A DNA stretch of 64,000 nucleotides from Falsihalocynthiibacter sp042445055 (GTDB taxonomy: Bacteria > Pseudomonadota > Alphaproteobacteria > Rhodobacterales > Rhodobacteraceae): assembly GCF_042445055.1 (NCBI RefSeq), contig NZ_CP170339.1, positions 1,984,001-2,048,000 on the forward strand, written 5' to 3'. Below the pieces are notes generated by a model. It worked only from the letters and a program-made list of their open reading frames with translations, did not search any database and had not been told where the DNA came from. Position numbers and translations under genes: made by a program. Below are positions 53,227 through 60,401 of the stretch, one piece after another; the stretch's first letter is position 1, and every line of letters begins with the position of its first letter.

Positions 53227-54156
53227 ATGAGAGCCACCCGCGTCGTCCAAAAAATTCTAGCTAACTACGAAGGGGAAACACCCGGCGTCAAAGCAAACCT
53301 TTGCCGCATCCTGATGAACGGAAAACTCGGCGGAACAGGCAAGCTGATTATTCTGCCTGTGGACCAAGGATTTGAGCACGGCGCGGCGCGTAGCTTTGCG
53401 CCCAACCCAGCGGCGTATGACCCGCACTATCACTATCAATTGGCGATCGACGCAGGTCTAAGCGCCTTCGCCGCACCGCTCGGCCTTCTCGAAGCGGGTG
53501 CCGATACATTCGCGGGGCAAATCCCGACAATCCTCAAGGCGAACTCTGCCAACTCTCTCATTCCTGGCGCAGCACCCAAGGATCAGGCGATCACCGCGAG
53601 CGTTGATGATGCGCTGCGGATCGGAGCTTCGGCAATCGGGTTCACGATCTACCCAGGCTCCTCCGCGGGTCTTGATATGTTTGAAGAAATCAGCGCCATG
53701 CGCGAAGAGGCTGCCGCCAAAGGTATTGCGACCGTTATCTGGTCCTACCCACGCGGAGAAGCCCTTGATAAAAATGGCGAAACTGCGATTGATATCGCTG
53801 CCTATGCCGCTCAGATTGCTGCACTTCTTGGGGCGCATATCATCAAGATCAAACTCTCGACTGATCACCTCTCACTTCCTGAGGCCAAGAAGGTCTATGA
53901 AGACGAGAAGATCGACATCTCCACCCAAGCGGCACGCGTAAAGCACTGTATGGACGCAAGCTTTGCGGGCCGTCGCCTTGTTGTATTCTCGGGCGGTGCC
54001 AAGAAAGGGGCAGACAGCGTCTATGACGATGCGCGCGCCATTCGTGACGGCGGCGGGAACGGCTCTATCATTGGGCGCAACAGCTTCCAGCGTGATCGTG
54101 ACGACGCGCTTGCGATGCTCTCCAAGCTGGTGAACATCTACAAAGGCAAAGAGTAA
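53227..54156 (+). CDS. class I fructose-bisphosphate aldolase, DhnA/FbaB type
   Basis: The 309-residue enzyme belongs to the archaeal-type class I aldolases (DhnA/FbaB), which cleave fructose 1,6-bisphosphate through a Schiff-base lysine. Landmarks are LIILPVDQGFEHGAARSF, GFTIYPGSS, HIIKIKLSTDH with the likely catalytic lysine, and the phosphate loop VVFSGGAKKG. AAGAGGA precedes the ATG. The gene has its own operator candidates and terminator, so it is not transcribed with pgk. Confidence 0.95.
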   Translation: MRATRVVQKILANYEGETPGVKANLCRILMNGKLGGTGKLIILPVDQGFEHGAARSFAPNPAAYDPHYHYQLAIDAGLSAFAAPLGLLEAGADTFAGQIPTILKANSANSLIPGAAPKDQAITASVDDALRIGASAIGFTIYPGSSAGLDMFEEISAMREEAAAKGIATVIWSYPRGEALDKNGETAIDIAAYAAQIAALLGAHIIKIKLSTDHLSLPEAKKVYEDEKIDISTQAARVKHCMDASFAGRRLVVFSGGAKKGADSVYDDARAIRDGGGNGSIIGRNSFQRDRDDALAMLSKLVNIYKGKE

Positions 54157-54169
54157 ATCCACTCTTGTG

Positions 54170-54196
54170 AAACCCGAGGCGCACGTCTCGGGTTTT
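54170..54196 (+). terminator. terminator of fba
   Basis: A 9-bp perfect stem (54170-54178 with 54187-54195) ending in T residues lies 14 bases after the fba stop. Confidence 0.8.
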
Positions 54197-54317
54197 ATTC
54201 TTTCGAAACAAAGCCATAAAAACATGACATTTCTGCAATCAAGGGATTCACAGAGCGAATCACTTGTGTCATAATACTTTTGTGACCACCCATAGAAGGT
54301 GGCGCGAAGAGGCAGTT

Positions 54318-54620
54318 ATGAGTTATTTGAAAAAACGCCCCTCCTATGGGATCTGGCTTTACAGCATGGGCATATTTGCGTCTGCTGCGTATTTCACCTT
54401 TGCCGCTGTGCAAGGGGACTATGGCGTGTTCCACCGCATCCAGATCGAAGCAGAAGCAGAAATCCTCCGTGAGGAGCTGGCTGTTATTTCTGCCGAGGTT
54501 CGCGAGATGGAAAACAAGACCCATCGCCTCTCTGATGAGTACCTTGATCTTGATCTTCTGGATGAGCAATCGCGCTCGGTTCTTGGTCTGGTGCGCAGTG
54601 ACGAGATCGTCATCCGCTAA
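54318..54620 (+). CDS. ftsB: septum formation initiator, FtsB/DivIC-like
   Basis: A 100-residue bitopic protein with one membrane helix (residues about 11-31, GIWLYSMGIFASAAYFTFAA) followed by a periplasmic coiled coil (EAEILREELAVISAEVREMENK) and the LDLDLLDEQSRSVLGLV tail of the FtsB/DivIC family. It belongs to the FtsQLB subcomplex that activates septal wall synthesis. The ATG at 54318 follows AAGAGG. It sits alone between fba and pdhA, as I recall from other alphaproteobacteria. Confidence 0.88.
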   Translation: MSYLKKRPSYGIWLYSMGIFASAAYFTFAAVQGDYGVFHRIQIEAEAEILREELAVISAEVREMENKTHRLSDEYLDLDLLDEQSRSVLGLVRSDEIVIR

Positions 54621-54699
54621 TCCCTAACCTACTGAAACAAGCTTGAATTTAACGTGGGGGAAATTGACTCTCGCTTTTCGGGCTCATTTCCAATATATA

Positions 54700-54717
54700 T
54701 AGTTTAACATTAAACTA
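54700..54717. promoter_or_regulatory. pdhA operator candidate, perfect 18-bp inverted repeat
   Basis: TAGTTTAACATTAAACTA has two perfect 8-bp arms around CA, and the pairing extends one base further on each side. It lies 40 bases before the pdhA start, overlapping or following a likely AT-rich promoter. A 16/18 copy lies upstream of lpd. Confidence 0.72.
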
Positions 54718-54757
54718 TCACCAATTTCGCCCGTGTTCAGCGATAGAGGAGAATCTC

Positions 54758-55747
54758 ATGGCCGCCCGGAAAACGTCAAAGAAACCAAACGTTTCGGCAG
54801 ACGAACTGCTTAAATATTACCGTGAAATGCTTTTGATCCGTCGATTCGAGGAAAAGGCTGGTCAACTCTATGGGATGGGTCTCATTGGGGGGTTCTGTCA
54901 CCTTTATATCGGCCAAGAGGCTGTTGTTGTCGGAATCGAAGCTGCCGCCGAAGAAGGCGACAAGCGCGTCACATCCTATCGCGACCACGGGCATATGCTC
55001 GCTTGTGGAATGGACCCAAAGGGCGTGATGGCCGAGCTTACCGGTCGCGAGGGCGGCTACTCCAAGGGTAAGGGTGGCTCGATGCACATGTTCAGCAAAG
55101 AAAAGAACTTCTATGGCGGCCACGGCATTGTGGGCGCACAGGTTCCAATCGGTGCCGGCCTTGCATTTGCGGACAAATACCTTGGCAACGACCGCGTTTC
55201 CTTCGCCTATTTCGGAGACGGTGCTGCGAACCAAGGTCAGGTCTATGAGACATTCAACATGGCATCACTCTGGAAGCTTCCAGTTGTGTTCGTGATTGAG
55301 AACAACCAATACGCCATGGGCACCAGCCTTCAACGGGCGTCTTCCTCTCCTGAGCTTTATACACGCGGCGAAGGTTTCGCGATCCCTGGTGAAGCCGTGG
55401 ACGGCATGGACGTTCTGGCCGTGAAAGCCGCCGCCGAGAAAGCCGTCGCGCATTGTCGTTCTGGCGAAGGTCCTTATATTCTAGAGGTCAAAACATACCG
55501 CTATCGCGGCCACTCGATGTCCGACCCGGCCAAGTATCGCACCCGCGAAGAAGTACAGAAAATGCGCGAAGAGCGTGACTGTATCGAACAGGTGCGAGAG
55601 ATGCTGTTGACTGGCAAGCACGCCACCGAAGATGACCTCAAGGCCATCGACAAAGAAATCAAAGCCACCGTTAACGAAGCTGCCGAGTTCTCAAAAGAGA
55701 GCCCCGAGCCTTCGACAGACGAGCTTTACACAGACATCTACGCCTAA
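54758..55747 (+). CDS. pdhA: pyruvate dehydrogenase E1 alpha subunit
   Basis: The 329-residue subunit carries the thiamine-diphosphate motif GDGAANQGQVYE ending in VIENNQYAMGT, and the phosphorylation-loop region YRYRGHSMSDPAKYR. With PdhB it decarboxylates pyruvate and acetylates lipoyl groups. It is the first gene of pdhABC. GAGGAG precedes the ATG, and an 18-bp inverted repeat shared with lpd lies in the promoter region. Confidence 0.97.
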   Translation: MAARKTSKKPNVSADELLKYYREMLLIRRFEEKAGQLYGMGLIGGFCHLYIGQEAVVVGIEAAAEEGDKRVTSYRDHGHMLACGMDPKGVMAELTGREGGYSKGKGGSMHMFSKEKNFYGGHGIVGAQVPIGAGLAFADKYLGNDRVSFAYFGDGAANQGQVYETFNMASLWKLPVVFVIENNQYAMGTSLQRASSSPELYTRGEGFAIPGEAVDGMDVLAVKAAAEKAVAHCRSGEGPYILEVKTYRYRGHSMSDPAKYRTREEVQKMREERDCIEQVREMLLTGKHATEDDLKAIDKEIKATVNEAAEFSKESPEPSTDELYTDIYA

Positions 55748-55769
55748 GCGGACAGAGGAGACACACACA

Positions 55770-57146
55770 ATGGCTACAGAAATTCTTATGCCCGCGCTTT
55801 CGCCTACAATGGAAGAAGGCACATTGGCCAAATGGCTGGTCAAAGAGGGTGACACAATCGAGTCCGGCATGATTATGGCCGAGATCGAAACCGACAAGGC
55901 AACGATGGAATTCGAAGCTGTCGACGAAGGTATCATGGGCAAGATTCTTGTCGAAGAAGGCACAGAGGGTGTGGCTGTAAACACAGCAATCGCCGTCCTT
56001 CTCGAAGAGGGCGACGACGCCGATGCGATGCCCACAGAAGCAAACTCATCCGATGCGGCCCCTGCGGCAGCAAAAGAAGAGGCCCCCTCCTCTGCGCCTG
56101 CGAAAGCAGCAAGCCCCGTCGAAGTTGTCGTTCCCGAAGAGACCGAAATCCCCGAGGGCACAGAGATGCGTCCGACCACGGTTCGCGAAGCGCTCCGTGA
56201 CGCGATGGCCGAAGAAATGCGCCGCGATGACACTGTGTTCCTGATGGGCGAAGAAGTCGCCGAATATCAGGGTGCCTATAAAGTGTCGCAAGGGCTTCTT
56301 GATGAGTTCGGCTCCAAGCGGATTATTGACACTCCGATCACCGAGCACGGATTTGCAGGGATTGCGACCGGCGCGTCCTTTGGTGGTCTGCGTCCGATTG
56401 TGGAATTCATGACATTCAACTTCGCCATGCAGGCGATCGACCAGATCCTCAACTCTGCGGCCAAGACACTCTATATGTCTGGTGGTCAGATGGGTGCGCC
56501 GATGGTGTTCCGTGGACCAAACGGCGCTGCTGCTCGTGTTGGTGCACAACACAGCCAATGCTACGCTGCATGGTACGCGCAAATTCCGGGCCTCAAGGTC
56601 GTCATGCCCTACTCCGCCGCAGACGCGAAAGGTTTGATGAAAACCGCGATCCGCGACAACAACCCTGTGATCTTCCTCGAGAATGAAATCCTCTATGGCA
56701 AGACATTCGACGTGCCTGTGATGGACGATTTCACCGTACCATTCGGCAAGGCGAAAATCTGGCGCGAAGGTTCGGACGTAACAATCGTATCCTTCGGGAT
56801 CGGCATGACCTATGCGCTTGAAGCTGCCGACAAATTGGCCGAAGACGGCATTTCCGCCGAGGTTGTCGACCTGCGCACGCTGCGTCCGATTGATTACGAT
56901 ACTGTTCTGAAATCTGTCATGAAAACAAACCGTTGCGTGACAGTCGAAGAAGGTTTCCCTGTTGGCGCAATCGGCAACCACCTCTCTGCGACGATCATGG
57001 AGCGTGCATTTGATTATCTGGATGCGCCCGTCATCAACTGCACAGGCAAAGACGTTCCAATGCCTTATGCCGCCAACCTCGAAAAACTCGCGCTCATCAC
57101 AACCGACGAAGTTATCGCCGCTGTGAAGCAAGTCACATATCGCTAA
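55770..57146 (+). CDS. pdhB: pyruvate dehydrogenase E1 beta subunit with lipoyl domain
   Basis: The 458-residue subunit has an N-terminal lipoyl domain (residues 1-78, lipoylated lysine in IETDKATMEFE), an Ala/Pro-rich flexible linker (about 80-130) and then the E1 beta catalytic domain (TVREALRDAMAEEM, ITEHGFAGIATGASFGG, VVMPYSAADAKGL). An E1 beta with its own lipoyl domain is known from alphaproteobacteria. The start at 55770 has AGAGGAG; the frame is open from 55632 inside pdhA. It begins 22 bases after pdhA. Confidence 0.96.
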   Translation: MATEILMPALSPTMEEGTLAKWLVKEGDTIESGMIMAEIETDKATMEFEAVDEGIMGKILVEEGTEGVAVNTAIAVLLEEGDDADAMPTEANSSDAAPAAAKEEAPSSAPAKAASPVEVVVPEETEIPEGTEMRPTTVREALRDAMAEEMRRDDTVFLMGEEVAEYQGAYKVSQGLLDEFGSKRIIDTPITEHGFAGIATGASFGGLRPIVEFMTFNFAMQAIDQILNSAAKTLYMSGGQMGAPMVFRGPNGAAARVGAQHSQCYAAWYAQIPGLKVVMPYSAADAKGLMKTAIRDNNPVIFLENEILYGKTFDVPVMDDFTVPFGKAKIWREGSDVTIVSFGIGMTYALEAADKLAEDGISAEVVDLRTLRPIDYDTVLKSVMKTNRCVTVEEGFPVGAIGNHLSATIMERAFDYLDAPVINCTGKDVPMPYAANLEKLALITTDEVIAAVKQVTYR

Positions 57147-57157
57147 GGAGACTTCGG

Positions 57158-58444
57158 ATGCCAATTGAAATTCTCATGCCCGCGCTTTCCCCAACGATGG
57201 AAGAAGGCACGCTCGCAAAATGGCTCGTCAAAGAGGGCGACACTGTAAGCTCTGGTGACCTGATCGCCGAAATCGAAACCGACAAAGCTACGATGGAATT
57301 TGAAGCTGTCGAAGAAGGCGTTGTCGGAAAAATCCTCATCGAAGAAGGCACCGAAGGCGTTGCAGTAAACTCGCCTATCGCTGTTCTTCTTGAGGAAGGC
57401 GAAAGCGCTGATGACATCGGTTCTACTGCGTCAAAACCCAAAGAAGCAGCGGCCCCCAAAGAAGAGAAATCCGCAGAGGCCTCTCCTGCCGCTGCCGAGA
57501 AACCTGCGCCCGCAGCACCCGAGAGTGCATCTGGCGAGCGTATCTTTGCTTCTCCTCTTGCGCGGCGCATTGCTGCGGATAAGGGCTTGGACCTGACAGA
57601 AATCAAAGGTTCCGGTCCCAAGGGCCGCATCGTAAAAGCAGACGTCGAAAACGCGCAAGCTGCACCAAAAGCAGAAGCGAAAGCGGAGGCTCCTGCCAAA
57701 GCTGCGGCACCAGCCGTAGACGCCAGCGCAGTTGCCAAAATGTACGAAGGCCGCGAATTCGAAGAGGTCAAACTCGACGGAATGCGCAAAACAATCGCGG
57801 CGCGCCTCTCTGAGGCCAAGCAAACCGTACCGCATTTCTATCTGCGCCGTGACATCAAGCTCGATGCCCTGCTCAAGTTCCGCAGCCAACTGAACAAGCA
57901 GCTCGAAGCGCGTGGCGTCAAACTCTCGGTGAACGACTTTATCATCAAAGCCGTCGCTAATGCGCTACAACAGGTGCCAGAGGCCAACGCTGTTTGGGCG
58001 GGCGACAAGGTGCTTCAAATGAGGGCGTCTGACGTCGCGGTTGCCGTTGCGATTGAAGGTGGTCTGTTTACGCCTGTGCTTCAGGACTCGGATATGAAGT
58101 CGCTTTCTGCGCTCTCTTCCGAAATGAAAGACCTCGCTGCGCGCGCCCGTGATCGCAAACTTGCACCACATGAATACCAAGGTGGCTCTTTTGCAATCTC
58201 GAACCTCGGGATGTTTGGTATCGACAACTTTGATGCCATCGTAAACCCACCGCACGCAGGTATCCTAGCGGTCGGTGCGGGCAAGAAACAACCCGTTGTT
58301 GGCGATGACGGTGAGTTGACAGTTGCGATGATTATGTCGGTCACCATGTCTGTGGATCACCGCGTTATCGACGGTGCGGTCGGTGCAAATCTACTGAATG
58401 CGATTGTGGGCAATCTAGAAAACCCAGTCGCAATGCTTGCCTAA
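57158..58444 (+). CDS. pdhC: pyruvate dehydrogenase E2, dihydrolipoamide acetyltransferase
   Basis: The 428-residue E2 core has one lipoyl domain (residues 1-78, IETDKATMEFE), an Ala/Pro linker, a subunit-binding domain (about 127-162, ASPLARRIAADKGLDLTEI) that holds E3 or E1, and the acetyltransferase domain ending with MSVDHRVIDGAVGA, which carries the catalytic histidine. Its lipoyl domain is nearly identical to that of PdhB. TAAGGAG precedes the ATG, 11 bases after pdhB. Confidence 0.97.
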   Translation: MPIEILMPALSPTMEEGTLAKWLVKEGDTVSSGDLIAEIETDKATMEFEAVEEGVVGKILIEEGTEGVAVNSPIAVLLEEGESADDIGSTASKPKEAAAPKEEKSAEASPAAAEKPAPAAPESASGERIFASPLARRIAADKGLDLTEIKGSGPKGRIVKADVENAQAAPKAEAKAEAPAKAAAPAVDASAVAKMYEGREFEEVKLDGMRKTIAARLSEAKQTVPHFYLRRDIKLDALLKFRSQLNKQLEARGVKLSVNDFIIKAVANALQQVPEANAVWAGDKVLQMRASDVAVAVAIEGGLFTPVLQDSDMKSLSALSSEMKDLAARARDRKLAPHEYQGGSFAISNLGMFGIDNFDAIVNPPHAGILAVGAGKKQPVVGDDGELTVAMIMSVTMSVDHRVIDGAVGANLLNAIVGNLENPVAMLA

Positions 58445-58452
58445 GACAAACA

Positions 58453-58484
58453 AAAAACGCCAGAGTTAAAGCTCTGGCGTTTTT
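58453..58484. terminator. bidirectional terminator between pdhC and cysE
   Basis: A stem of up to 13 bp (58453-58465 with 58472-58484) with A-rich and T-rich ends stands between the convergent genes. Confidence 0.85.
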
Positions 58485-58493
58485 CTTTTGTGA

Positions 58494-59297
58494 TTACTTC
58501 TCAAGAACTTGGTTCATGGAAAGGGCTGGCTGATCACATCCGGCCTCTCCCACAACGCGCGCGGGAACACCAGCGACTGTCTTGCAAGGCGGAACCTCCT
58601 GAAGCACGACTGACCCAGCCGCGATCCTGCTACAATGACCCACTTTGATATTCCCAAGGATCTTGGCCCCCGCGCCGATCAGAACACCGTCGCCGATCTT
58701 GGGGTGACGATCTCCGCTTTCTTTGCCCGTCCCGCCAAGGGTTACGGACTGCAAGATCGAAACATTATCGCCAACGACCGCTGTGCCACCGATAACGATA
58801 GAGTGCGCGTGATCCATCATGATTCCCTTACCGACTCGTGCGGCGGGGTGGATATCAATGCCGAACACCTCGGAAATCCGCATCTGGAAGAAGAATGCCA
58901 TATCATGACGCTCCTGCCGCCAGAGCCAGTGCCCCACACGATAGGCCTGCATGGCCTGAAAACCCTTGAAGTACAAAATCGGCTGGATATAGCGGTTGCA
59001 CGCTGGGTCACGATCATTGACCGCCACCAGATCGGCACGTGCAGCTTCGACAAGGGATGGATCGTCGTCATATGCTTCATCCGCAATTTCACGCAGAATC
59101 TGCTCGGACATTTCGGGCGACGCAAGCTTGAGCGAGAGCCGATATGCCAGCGCCCGCTGCAATGAGGGATGATGCAGAAGTGACCCATGCAGCATTCCCC
59201 CCATCAGGGGCTCTTCGCGCACGGCCTCTTCTGCTTCACGGCAAATCCGCGACCAAACTGGATCGAGCTCGCTAATCTTTTTCTGAGTATTTGCCAT
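58494..59297 (-). CDS. cysE: serine O-acetyltransferase
   Basis: The 267-residue CysE acetylates serine for cysteine synthesis. The N-terminal helical domain (VWSRICREAEEAVREEP) is followed by a left-handed beta-helix of hexapeptide repeats with DIHPAARVGKGIMMDHAHSI and SVTLGGTGKESGDRHPKIGDG. The ATG at 59297 follows AAAGGG; the frame is open to 59438. It lies just beyond the GTA tail genes, a position I recall for cysE in Rhodobacter and roseobacter genomes. Confidence 0.95.
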   Translation of the reverse strand: MANTQKKISELDPVWSRICREAEEAVREEPLMGGMLHGSLLHHPSLQRALAYRLSLKLASPEMSEQILREIADEAYDDDPSLVEAARADLVAVNDRDPACNRYIQPILYFKGFQAMQAYRVGHWLWRQERHDMAFFFQMRISEVFGIDIHPAARVGKGIMMDHAHSIVIGGTAVVGDNVSILQSVTLGGTGKESGDRHPKIGDGVLIGAGAKILGNIKVGHCSRIAAGSVVLQEVPPCKTVAGVPARVVGEAGCDQPALSMNQVLEK

Positions 59298-59376
59298 ATC
59301 GCGCCCTTTCGATTTGCACCCATTGTACAATAGATAGGCACTAAGCAACAATCGCAAAGACGTGAACCCAACTATC

Positions 59377-59691
59377 TCAAATCTTGATATGCCCTCCCCG
59401 CGCCCGTTGTGCAATCCGCCACTCCAATAGCCGTTCAAAGATCATGGCTAGAATCGCACAATATTCGAGATGGTCGAGAAACGGTTCGCGCGCAATGGGA
59501 TGGGTGCGCGCCACCGCCATAAGGCTTCCATTGCCCCAGCGCGGATGCGCACGCCCCGTCACTTTGCGATATTTATCTGCGGCCTCGGCCTGCATAAGCA
59601 TCTCGTCAAAGGCACCTGCTCGCGCCTCTTCGGGTAACTTCAATAGTGCACAAGCAGCAGAAGACATATCCCCGTGCAGGACCCTCCTCAT
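59377..59691 (-). CDS. 104-residue protein of unknown function at the GTA end
   Basis: A small, mostly helical protein with ACALLKLPEEARAGAFDEML, MLMQAEAADKYRKVTGRAHPRWG and ILAMIFERLLEWRIAQRA. There is no signal peptide or membrane segment, and I do not recognise a family. Its ATG at 59691 overlaps the stop of the DUF2793 gene (ATGA), which places it as the last gene of the GTA transcript. An alternative start at 59667 is possible. AGGAGG lies just after the first ATG, which leaves the start unsettled. Confidence 0.65.
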   Translation of the reverse strand: MRRVLHGDMSSAACALLKLPEEARAGAFDEMLMQAEAADKYRKVTGRAHPRWGNGSLMAVARTHPIAREPFLDHLEYCAILAMIFERLLEWRIAQRARGGHIKI

Positions 59692-60401
59692 GAAATATTC
59701 GGGATCGTCAAATGGAAATAGTGCACAGCCAATCGTACTGAACCACCGCTAAAACTCCCGCCATTCGCCGTCAATAAAAGCTCGGTAGGCGCGTATTCTG
59801 TGCTTGGATAAGACAGAGTTCCGCGCACATAGGACTCTGACGCAAGCCCCAATCCGCTTCCAAATTGCGTCGGCGCGCCTGCTTTGCCAAGGCTCCAGTC
59901 GGTTAACGACCCCGTAATGGATTCAATCACCCGCCCCGTTACACCAAACACCATCGCATAGGGTGGAATCGCTGGGATTGTGGTGTCTGTGCTGCCTGCG
60001 CTAATCGTGTGGTCGAACTCAAACACCGAAAACCCAGACGCAGCGCCATTTGCACTTTGCGAGACAACGCCGCCAACCCAATCCATCCCGTTAAACCGAA
60101 CGGCTTGTGATTGATCAGCGATCCATCCTTGCCAGCCGACCTGCGGCGTAACAAAGACCCAGCCACCATTCGACTGAATTGCCACCTTCCCTTCGTGGCC
60201 AGCCCACGCGTTCACCGCTCCGATCGGCACGGCATAACAAGTTCCCTCTTCCGCCGCGAGCGGCGGCGTAACCGTATTCACCGATTCCAGAACCAGTTGC
60301 GTAAGCCCATCCAGCCGCACAAGGCTTTCGTTCACCGTAACATGCTTCTGCGCTTGGCTTGGCTGCACCAAAGGAAGCCCGAGATTTGCTGTATTAGTCA
60401 T
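59688..60401 (-). CDS. DUF2793 protein, probable GTA tail-fibre component
   Basis: A 237-residue protein with a DUF2793 domain. The N-terminal part (LGLPLVQPSQAQKHVTVNESL) and the TCYAVPIGAVNAWAGHEGKVA and WGWIADQ-like segments fit the family; the rest is Gly/Ser/Thr-rich beta structure. In Rhodobacter capsulatus a DUF2793 protein is, as I recall, the GTA tail fibre but is encoded at a separate locus. Here it follows the g15-like gene with an eight-base overlap and overlaps the next gene by four, so all three are coupled. The ATG at 60401 follows AGAAGGA. Confidence 0.82.
   Translation of the reverse strand: MTNTANLGLPLVQPSQAQKHVTVNESLVRLDGLTQLVLESVNTVTPPLAAEEGTCYAVPIGAVNAWAGHEGKVAIQSNGGWVFVTPQVGWQGWIADQSQAVRFNGMDWVGGVVSQSANGAASGFSVFEFDHTISAGSTDTTIPAIPPYAMVFGVTGRVIESITGSLTDWSLGKAGAPTQFGSGLGLASESYVRGTLSYPSTEYAPTELLLTANGGSFSGGSVRLAVHYFHLTIPNIS

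Noticed and set aside
55632..55769. N-terminal extension of PdhB
   Set aside because: The extra codons lie within pdhA in another frame and lack a ribosome site; the lipoyl domain starts exactly at the ATG at 55770.
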